Below are positions 1-4,502 of a stretch of DNA of 6,910 nt, one piece after another. This DNA comes from Chlamydiia bacterium (GTDB taxonomy: Bacteria; Chlamydiota; Chlamydiia; Chlamydiales; Simkaniaceae). A model generated the notes under the pieces. That model was not told the DNA's origin. It saw only the letters and a list, made by a program, of their open reading frames with translations, and did not search any database. The position numbers were made by a program, and so were the translations under genes. Every line of letters begins with the position of its first letter. The first letter of the stretch is position 1. The DNA lies in assembly GCA_020440405.1 (NCBI GenBank), contig JAGROF010000025.1, positions 1 to 6,910 of the forward strand, written 5' to 3'.

Positions 1-256
1 CCATGTCGAACATCTCTTGGAATTTTTGTGTGTTTTCCACGATGTCGCTAATATGGATAAATCCATTTTCTCCCTCATTGATCGCAATGAAGGCAGATTG
101 GATGTTGTGCAAGATGTTGATTACCTCACCCCGGTAAATATTCCCGGTGAGTTGTCGATTTGTCTTTCTTTCAACAACGAGGTCTTGAAGCTTCCCAAAC
201 TTTAGTATCGCACATCTTTTTTCCTTGGACGTCACATTTAGAAGAATTTCTTTCAT
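1..256 (-). CDS. rng: Ribonuclease E/G family, N-terminal fragment (runs off the left edge)
   Basis: This endoribonuclease family processes rRNA and initiates mRNA decay in the cytoplasm. Only the first 85 codons are present, read leftward from ATG at 256-254. The start MKEILLNVT followed by GNIYRGEVINILHNIQSAF (residues 38-56) and NGFIHISDI (64-72) is the typical opening of RNase E/G: a short beta segment, then the S1 RNA-binding domain. The catalytic DNase I-like region with its metal-binding aspartates lies outside the window. A weak GGTGA sits upstream of the ATG, and an in-frame GTG lies three codons earlier, but MKEI is the usual family start. The gene follows plsX after 75 bp on the same strand, matching the chlamydial order rpmF-plsX-RNase as I remember it. 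RNase E and RNase G cannot be told apart from this fragment; the short N-terminus without extension fits the RNase G-like form. Confidence 0.88.
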   Translation of the reverse strand, partial: MKEILLNVTSKEKRCAILKFGKLQDLVVERKTNRQLTGNIYRGEVINILHNIQSAFIAINEGENGFIHISDIVENTQKFQEMFDM

Positions 257-291
257 CGGTTTCACCAGTGTAGATGCGTTCGCAAATTCCA

Positions 292-320
292 ATCATAGCT
301 GAGCAGCTATTGTTTTTCCA
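292..320 (-). promoter_or_regulatory. Candidate promoter for the RNase E/G gene, overlapping a small hairpin
   Basis: Reading leftward, TGGAAA (320-315) and TATGAT (297-292) are separated by exactly 17 bases, matching the housekeeping sigma consensus at 4 of 6 and 5 of 6 positions. Transcription would begin near 285, giving a leader of about 29 nt. The spacer and -10 contain a 6-bp inverted repeat, ATAGCT / AGCTAT, with a GAGC loop (295-310). It could fold in a plsX read-through transcript. The promoter starts 12 bp after the plsX stop, so the RNase gene may be transcribed both by read-through and on its own. This is a consensus match only. Confidence 0.4.
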
Positions 321-331
321 CTAAATTTTTC

Positions 332-1360
332 TTATTGAAGTTCTTGTTTGATGCGGTCAAGAAAATTTCCTTGAATCAGGTTGAGGGCACCTTGAACGCC
401 GCATTGGATGGCCTCGGGATTGGCATCCCCATGGCACTTAATGATAATTCCATCGACCCCACAGAGGATCGCCCCAGGGTGCTCTGCAGAATAGAGCTCA
501 GCTTCTAAGCGGTGGAGAAGAGGCTTTGAGAAGGGAAGTAGGCTTTGATTTTTCTTCATCGTATCTAGAATAAAAGCCGAGAGTCCTTCGGCGGTTTTAA
601 GGAAAATATTTCCTGTAAATCCATCGGTGACAAGAACATGAATTTCTCCTGAAAATACGTCTTTTCCTTCGATATTTCCAGCAAAGTTGAGGTCAGATTC
701 TTGAAGAAGTTTATAAGTTTCTCGGAGTTCCGCCCGCCCTTTTTGTTCCTCTGTTCCAATATTGAGGAGCCCAACGCAGGGTGTTTTGATGCCACGCGCT
801 TTTTGATAGGCAACCCCCATTTGGGCAAAGTGGACAAGATGCTTCGGTGTGCATTGGATATTGGCACCAACATCGATCACAGCAATGGGTTGTTGCTTTG
901 TGGGCAAAAGGGTAATGAGCGCAGCACGCGAAATCCCTTGGAGCATCGAAAGGTGGAGTTTGGCACTCGCAATTAAGGCGCCGGTATTTCCTGTAGAGAT
1001 GAGGGCATCGATTTGACGCTTTCTAAGAAGATGCATTCCCAAAGACATGGAAGAACCCTTCTTTTTTCGAATAGCCTGCAGGGGGTCATCATCCATATGG
1101 ATCACCTCTGCAACCTCGATGACTTCTAGTTCTTTTTCTTTGAAGTCATGGGCCTTTTTAAAGTCTTCAATTGAAATCGCGATTTCGGGAGTTGCAAAAA
1201 TAGAAAGGCAAAAGGGAACGTCGATCTCTGAATAGAGAGCATGAAGGGTTTCGAGCACATGCTCAGGAGAAGCAAGATCTCCTCCTAATAAGTCAATCCC
1301 AAGGTGAGGGATTTTACTCCTGCTCTTCCGAGATGATCGAGCGTCCTCCGTAGAATCCAC
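332..1360 (-). CDS. plsX: PlsX, phosphate acyltransferase (acyl-ACP:phosphate)
   Basis: PlsX converts acyl-ACP to acyl-phosphate, which PlsY uses for the first acylation of glycerol-3-phosphate in phospholipid synthesis; it is a peripheral membrane protein. Family motifs appear in order: GIDLLGGD at the N-terminus, DALISTGNTGALIA, AVIDVGAN, VGLLNIGTEEQKG, NFAGNIEGKDVFSG, VLVTDGFTGNIFLKTAEG and GAILCGVDGIIIKCHGDAN. It ends in TAA at 334-332. The start is unresolved. The given GTG at 1360 yields 342 residues and overlaps rpmF by 47 bp. The conserved domain begins around 1315, immediately at the rpmF stop, where there is no ATG, GTG or TTG in frame. An ATC at 1312-1310, four bases after AGGAGTAAA, would give 326 residues, close to the family norm. 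In-frame ATGs at 1420 and 1468 lie deep inside rpmF and look like chance codons. Identity is firm; the start is not. Confidence 0.93.
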   Translation of the reverse strand: MDSTEDARSSRKSRSKIPHLGIDLLGGDLASPEHVLETLHALYSEIDVPFCLSIFATPEIAISIEDFKKAHDFKEKELEVIEVAEVIHMDDDPLQAIRKKKGSSMSLGMHLLRKRQIDALISTGNTGALIASAKLHLSMLQGISRAALITLLPTKQQPIAVIDVGANIQCTPKHLVHFAQMGVAYQKARGIKTPCVGLLNIGTEEQKGRAELRETYKLLQESDLNFAGNIEGKDVFSGEIHVLVTDGFTGNIFLKTAEGLSAFILDTMKKNQSLLPFSKPLLHRLEAELYSAEHPGAILCGVDGIIIKCHGDANPEAIQCGVQGALNLIQGNFLDRIKQELQ

Positions 1361-1496
1361 AGAATGTGCACATTCTGTGAGGGAGGTGCATTTTTCCGCA
1401 GTTTGAGCAACTTGCAACATGTTTCTCTTTTTTTGCGTGGTGCGCACGTTTACTGTTCTTGCGTGCATTTGAGTGTCGGTTACGTGGAACGGCCAC
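1314..1496 (-). CDS. rpmF: Ribosomal protein bL32, zinc-ribbon form
   Basis: This is a 60-residue structural protein of the large ribosomal subunit. The N-terminus MAVPRNRHSNARKNSKRAH is diagnostic for L32. Cysteines 30, 33, 43 and 46 (CSNC and CTFC) form the zinc-binding knuckle of the C+ version of the family. The start is GTG at 1496-1494, supported by a strong AGGAGA seven bases upstream that itself overlaps the TAG stop of the preceding DUF177 gene, so the two are probably translationally coupled. The TAA stop (1316-1314) is preceded by AGGAG, which could serve the following plsX. The order yceD-rpmF-plsX is widespread in bacteria. Codons 40-47 contain a perfect 22-bp palindrome, listed separately. 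Confidence 0.97.
   Translation of the reverse strand: MAVPRNRHSNARKNSKRAHHAKKEKHVASCSNCGKMHLPHRMCTFCGFYGGRSIISEEQE
1358..1379. repeat. Perfect 22-bp palindrome inside rpmF
   Basis: Two 11-base arms, CACAGAATGTG and its exact reverse complement, abut without a spacer. In RNA they could form a 9-bp stem closed by a UGCA loop. The palindrome covers rpmF codons 40-47 (H-R-M-C-T-F-C-G), including the second zinc-binding pair, and its last three bases on the minus strand are the GTG that is the only conventional near start for plsX. It could be an RNA hairpin affecting rpmF/plsX translation or a chance product of codon choice. Confidence 0.6.
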
Positions 1497-1506
1497 TGGT
1501 TTTCTC

Positions 1507-1947
1507 CTAACTAAGGTCCTTAAAAGGAAACTGCGTGTTCCCTTGTTTTAAGTAATTCTTTAATTCATCCCGTTGTGGGCAATTTTCTAAACATTCTACA
1601 TAAGAAGGGATTTCTAGTAAAATTGCTTCTCGCAAAGGATCAGAATAATCGTAAACTTGTCCTCGAATATTTACAAGCTCTTCCGTATGGTAGAAATTCT
1701 TGAGAACGATCTTTTTTTTCACAAACTCATTGCAAATGGCGCAAGGCATGCAGGCTTCCGTTTCAATTTTTAATTGGATAATGAGGTGGTCTTCAGCGAG
1801 ATAAGCTTTTCCCTTGAGTGCCACAGGTGCATGGAATTGAAGGTCTTTTTCCTCCACATCCATTACTTCAGGGCCTAGGTGTTCCTCGATCCTTTCCATC
1901 CGCTCGCCGGTGAGACGATCAATATATATTTTCAGCCCATGTTCCAT
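1507..1947 (-). CDS. YceD/DUF177 family protein
   Basis: This is a 146-residue cytoplasmic protein of the DUF177 (YceD) family. The family is nearly always next to rpmF and has been linked to 23S rRNA and large-subunit maturation; the biochemical role is not settled. The sequence shows the typical layout: an N-terminal LKIYIDRL strand (residues 5-12), a central beta region, a CMPCAIC cysteine cluster that replaces the usual CxRC, an acidic and hydrophobic stretch with LREAILLEIPSYVEC, and a final CLENCPQRDE pair. The four main cysteines suggest metal binding. The start at 1947 is chosen because EHGLKIYIDRL matches the family opening, although no clear Shine-Dalgarno lies upstream. It heads the DUF177-rpmF-plsX run, with 10 bp separating its TAG from the rpmF start. 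Confidence 0.88.
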   Translation of the reverse strand: MEHGLKIYIDRLTGERMERIEEHLGPEVMDVEEKDLQFHAPVALKGKAYLAEDHLIIQLKIETEACMPCAICNEFVKKKIVLKNFYHTEELVNIRGQVYDYSDPLREAILLEIPSYVECLENCPQRDELKNYLKQGNTQFPFKDLS

Positions 1948-1991
1948 AGCAAATCAATGCTACAGGGGATCTCCGATAAAATCAAGAGCGG

Positions 1992-1997
1992 ATTATA
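1992..1997 (-). promoter_or_regulatory. Candidate -10 box for the DUF177-rpmF-plsX operon
   Basis: Reading leftward, a perfect TATAAT lies 44 bases before the DUF177 start codon, giving a leader of roughly 38 nt. No good TTGACA-like -35 exists at 16 to 19 bases; that interval falls inside the left arm of the neighbouring repeat hairpin (2009-2039). The ten bases AGCCTATAAT also occur at the pcnB promoter (5824-5815). Confidence 0.5.
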
Positions 1998-2008
1998 GGC
2001 TAAATAAA

Positions 2009-2084
2009 AACCACGGAGGACACAGAGATCACGGAGAAGAAGGAGTAAAAAAACATCTCTGTGCCCTCTGTGCTCTCGGTGGTT
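2009..2084. repeat. Inverted pair of triple 9-bp repeats (hairpin element)
   Basis: Left arm 2009-2039 and right arm 2054-2084 (31 bases each) are imperfect inverted repeats: 24 of 31 positions pair canonically and two more as G-U. They flank a 14-base A-rich loop (2040-2053). Each arm is itself a tandem array of three 9-mers: CACGGAGGA, CACAGAGAT, CACGGAGAA on the left, and CTCTGTGCC, CTCTGTGCT, CTCGGTGGT on the right. This CACAGAG-type element resembles dispersed intergenic repeats I have seen in many unrelated bacterial genomes; that is recollection, not a search. There is no open reading frame of note, and no target-site duplication is obvious. It lies between divergent genes, close to the DUF177 promoter. 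Confidence 0.75.
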
Positions 2085-2221
2085 CAAAAATGTTTTCCGT
2101 ATACTCAACGGTTTAAAGGATGGACAACTTGTGACGACATTATCTGTGAAAAAAATATTTGATTTAAAAATTTTTTTTAAGCATTCTTCTCTTTCATTGA
2201 TTGTAACTTAGGAGAGCTACA

Positions 2222-2683
2222 ATGTTTCAGAGTGTTATTAGAAATCAACTATTACCCTTTATCTGTCCTGAGCCTGTGATCGGTCCTTTTAGAGGGGCAG
2301 ACAGAACCTATGACCATAAAATGCAAATCGCTGCAATGACAGCCATTCGATTGGCACTAGTCATTGGAATTTACAAATGTGCCCAGAAAGCAGATCCCGG
2401 ACGCGTTTCTGCAGTTTTTGGAGGTCTCTTTTCAGCTCCTGCTGCGGGAATGTATTGGGGAGCAAAGGCCTTATATAAGGGAGCTCAAGGGTTTAAACAA
2501 GCAGTGACTGAACGAAATTATAAACATGCCTTTTGGGGAAGTGGTTATTGGGTAGGGGGATGCTTACTCCTTCAAATATCTCAAACCATTAGCTATAAAG
2601 GATGGCGCTGGGGAGCTGTTGAGCTTGTAGTCAATAAACATCTCACAAAAGACATCGAATACCGCGGATGGAACGGCTATTAA
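2222..2683 (+). CDS. Small hydrophobic protein of unknown function
   Basis: I do not recognise this 153-residue protein. The start is well supported: AGGAGAG (2210-2216) lies five to six bases before the ATG. It has a polar N-terminus with GPFRGADRTYDHKMQ (21-35), then three hydrophobic, glycine- and alanine-rich stretches at about residues 34-53, 62-84 and 102-124, separated by basic loops. The C-terminus is aromatic (YKGWRWGAVE, YRGWNGY). No signal peptide is clear. The first two hydrophobic stretches form a closely spaced pair, which recalls the bilobed hydrophobic hairpin of chlamydial inclusion membrane (Inc) proteins, but this is only a resemblance and the N-terminus is short. It stands alone on the plus strand between two minus-strand operons, and its TAA overlaps the lpxB TAA. 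Its leader is very AT-rich (2148-2180), with no clear -10/-35 pair. It may be lineage-specific. Confidence 0.8.
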   Translation: MFQSVIRNQLLPFICPEPVIGPFRGADRTYDHKMQIAAMTAIRLALVIGIYKCAQKADPGRVSAVFGGLFSAPAAGMYWGAKALYKGAQGFKQAVTERNYKHAFWGSGYWVGGCLLLQISQTISYKGWRWGAVELVVNKHLTKDIEYRGWNGY

Positions 2684-3822
2684 TCCTCTTGAAGGGTGCT
2701 TAAAATTACGCGAGCCGCTTCTTGGCTCGCGTCTTGACTCCCCAGAGATTGCTTGAGTCTTCGGCATCCTTCGATGCATTCTGATCGGATGCATTCACTC
2801 ATCATGAAATCTGTCCCTTTACGGTAAAGAGCCTCTTCTGTCAGATTAGGCCCAAAAAGCTCAGGAAAAAGCTCGCCGTGCATGAGAATATTGGGGAGAG
2901 CATAGTATGGAAGTTGAATACGAAAAATCTTTTGGGCGAGGAAAACGTCTAGGGGATTAATCGCAAAGGTAACAACGGTGGGAACCTGGTGAAGGGCGAG
3001 CTCAAGCGTTACAGTACCTGAGGTGGCAAGGGCTAAGTGAGAGGCTCGCATGAGCTCATAGGTATGCTCTGGCTGAATAATAGGGATCCCTTTTGCTTCT
3101 TTCTGCAAGAAGGGGAGAAATTTTGGGTCAGAACAAGACACAGCAATCAAGAGTCCGGGGTGATCTTTTTGCAGTTGCTTAGCAACCTTAAGTTGAAGGG
3201 GAAAGTTGCGTTGGAGCTCTTTTTCTCGACTCCCTGGGAAAAGGGAAAGAATTTGCTGCTCACTTTCAATTCCATAAGATTGATTCCACTGAGGATCGTA
3301 AGGGTGCTTTTGAATGCGAGAGATCAGAGGGTGTCCAACGTAGGAGGCTTCTAATCTCTTTTTTGTAAACAGGTCGGGCTCAAAAGGGAGGATGGTCAGG
3401 AGTTGATCGAGGGAATGCTCCATTTTTGGAATGCGCCCTTTTCCCCAGGCCCAAACAGTTGGACAGATATAATGGATTCGTTTAGCAGGAGAATTTTTCT
3501 TTTGCAGGGCCTGGGCGAGCCTGAGATTAAACCCAGGATAATCAATAGTGACCACTCCTTTAGGAGGGTTTTTTAGGATATCCTTTTTCACGAGATTGAA
3601 TTGCTTGACCAGTTTGGGAAGAGAAGAAAGAATGTCAATGAATCCCATCACTTGAAAATCTTCCATCTTTAGGATGCATTCCATTCCTAGAGCGCGCATC
3701 CGCGGGCCCCCCACACCTCGGACTTTAAGGGTCGGATAAAGTGCATACAGCTCTCGGAGGAGTTTTTCTCCATGGAGATCTCCACTCACTTCTCCTGCAA
3801 AGATAAAAAGGTCGTCTGTCAT
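2680..3822 (-). CDS. lpxB: LpxB, lipid-A-disaccharide synthase
   Basis: LpxB joins lipid X to UDP-2,3-diacylglucosamine to form the lipid A disaccharide (glycosyltransferase family GT19), acting at the inner face of the cytoplasmic membrane. The protein has 380 residues, the usual length. Motifs in order: AGEVSGDLHG (9-18), GVGGPRM, VTIDYPGFNLRLA, HYICPTVWAWGKGRIPKM, LPFEPDLF, YVGHPL, LFPGSREKE and SGTVTLELAL. The start ATG overlaps the hydrolase stop as ATGA and has a GCAGGAG eight bases upstream. I recall Chlamydia LpxB as a much longer protein with an N-terminal extension of about 200 residues; this copy lacks it. A five-residue in-frame duplication, SECIR-SECIE, is encoded by two GATGCATTC copies 15 bases apart (2773-2796). 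The 3' end holds a strong hairpin and converges on the small hydrophobic protein gene. Confidence 0.97.
   Translation of the reverse strand: MTDDLFIFAGEVSGDLHGEKLLRELYALYPTLKVRGVGGPRMRALGMECILKMEDFQVMGFIDILSSLPKLVKQFNLVKKDILKNPPKGVVTIDYPGFNLRLAQALQKKNSPAKRIHYICPTVWAWGKGRIPKMEHSLDQLLTILPFEPDLFTKKRLEASYVGHPLISRIQKHPYDPQWNQSYGIESEQQILSLFPGSREKELQRNFPLQLKVAKQLQKDHPGLLIAVSCSDPKFLPFLQKEAKGIPIIQPEHTYELMRASHLALATSGTVTLELALHQVPTVVTFAINPLDVFLAQKIFRIQLPYYALPNILMHGELFPELFGPNLTEEALYRKGTDFMMSECIRSECIEGCRRLKQSLGSQDASQEAARVILSTLQED
2708..2732. terminator. Strong GC-rich hairpin at the convergent gene junction
   Basis: A perfect 9-bp stem, ACGCGAGCC / GGCTCGCGT, closes a 7-base loop within the last codons of lpxB. 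It lies 25 bases past the stop of the plus-strand small protein gene and about 25 bases before the lpxB stop. On the plus side no T-run follows; on the minus side only AATTTTAAG follows. It is therefore not a textbook intrinsic terminator in either direction, but it is the only stable structure near two converging transcripts. Confidence 0.35.
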
Positions 3823-4502
3823 AGTTTAAGCTCCTGCTTGAGCCAATCCACTCCTGCTTGAAAGACGGGGGGGAGCGTTCCATGTCCTTGGTATCCCGTT
3901 GAAGGGCCAATGATCATTTCAATGGGAGCATTCCGCACCCGCTGCTTGTTGGCTTCGATTGCCAGTGCATGAATGCATGCAAAGGCATGCTCTGTTCCCA
4001 CTCGGGTGTCGTGGTTTCCAATATAAAAACGGATGGAGCGATTGTAAAGCTTGGGGACCAGTGTCTCAAGGTTGAGGTGGGGGGCGTAAGAGAGTTGAGT
4101 CAAAGGAGCGTACCCAAGAATGTGGGACATCTCAGGGCAAACCGCGGCGACATGGCATGCAATAAAGGCTCCCCGGGAGAGTCCTGCGACAGCACATTTT
4201 GTGATGGAGGGTTTGAGGGCTTCAATCCTTGCTTTTGCCCTTTCAATAAAGGGAAGAATCATGCGTCCTTTTTCCTCTTTCCAAACGTCCATTGCCTGTT
4301 CAGGAGGAAAATCATTTTCGTGGGCAGGTAGCGTCATGGAAAAGATCCTGAGGGGGAGCTGACTTAAAAATTGAACCGGTTGATTGAAAGGGTCGGTTTG
4401 CAAGCTGTCTTTAGCGGAAAGAGCAAAGTAGAAAAGGGCGGGAAGGGGACCCTCCTCAAGAGGAGGCCCTACAAAAAACGTGTGCGTATCGACTTGCTTC
4501 AT
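3819..4502 (-). CDS. Alpha/beta-hydrolase (dienelactone hydrolase-like esterase), substrate unknown
   Basis: This is a 227-residue cytoplasmic serine hydrolase of the alpha/beta fold. The nucleophile elbow is AVAGLSRGAF with Ser109. The likely acid is Asp165 in FYIGNHDTRVG, and the likely base His207 in GYQGHGT; order and spacing match the dienelactone hydrolase / prolyl oligopeptidase-like superfamily. There is no signal peptide or membrane segment, so a cytoplasmic carboxylesterase, thioesterase or small peptidase is possible. The gene is locked between pcnB and lpxB by 4-bp ATGA overlaps at both ends, with no Shine-Dalgarno of its own, so translation probably depends on pcnB ribosomes. Placement beside lpxB invites a role in lipid turnover, but nothing in the sequence shows it. 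I do not recall this gene between pcnB and lpxB in Chlamydia. Confidence 0.85.
   Translation of the reverse strand: MKQVDTHTFFVGPPLEEGPLPALFYFALSAKDSLQTDPFNQPVQFLSQLPLRIFSMTLPAHENDFPPEQAMDVWKEEKGRMILPFIERAKARIEALKPSITKCAVAGLSRGAFIACHVAAVCPEMSHILGYAPLTQLSYAPHLNLETLVPKLYNRSIRFYIGNHDTRVGTEHAFACIHALAIEANKQRVRNAPIEMIIGPSTGYQGHGTLPPVFQAGVDWLKQELKL
4451..4466. repeat. GC-rich inverted repeat in the start region of the hydrolase gene
   Basis: CCTCCTC and GAGGAGG are exact reverse complements separated by AA, so the transcript could form a 7-bp stem 36 to 51 bases downstream of the hydrolase start codon, with three further G-C pairs possible across a two-base bulge (GGG 4446-4448 with CCC 4467-4469). 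It encodes the P-P-L-E-E-G stretch of the N-terminus. The arm GAGGAGG also resembles a Shine-Dalgarno, but no start codon follows at a useful distance. Confidence 0.45.

Noticed and set aside
17..205. Plus-strand open frame of 62 codons
   Set aside because: It lies wholly within the opposite-strand RNase E/G gene, whose S1-domain motifs are unmistakable; the plus frame has no recognisable features.
295..310. Hairpin after plsX as an intrinsic terminator
   Set aside because: On the minus strand the 6-bp stem is followed by GATTGGAATT, without a T-run; the T-run lies on the other side, where no plus-strand gene ends.
565..976. Open frames on both strands inside plsX
   Set aside because: They overlap the conserved core of PlsX in other frames and show no motif or ribosome-binding site.
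2009..2084. Possible short CRISPR-like array
   Set aside because: The repeated units are 9 bp, directly adjacent and inverted between arms, with no spacers and no cas genes nearby.
1910..2116. Plus-strand open frame of 68 codons across the repeat element
   Set aside because: It starts in the DUF177 coding region and then translates the repeat hairpin; its cysteine- and histidine-rich middle (HLCALCALGG) is only the 9-bp repeat read as protein.
3037..3354. Plus-strand open frame of 105 codons
   Set aside because: It is antisense to the glycosyltransferase core of lpxB and has no ribosome-binding site or known motif.
3969..4362. Two overlapping plus-strand open frames
   Set aside because: Both lie antisense to the alpha/beta-hydrolase, whose catalytic triad is intact on the minus strand.
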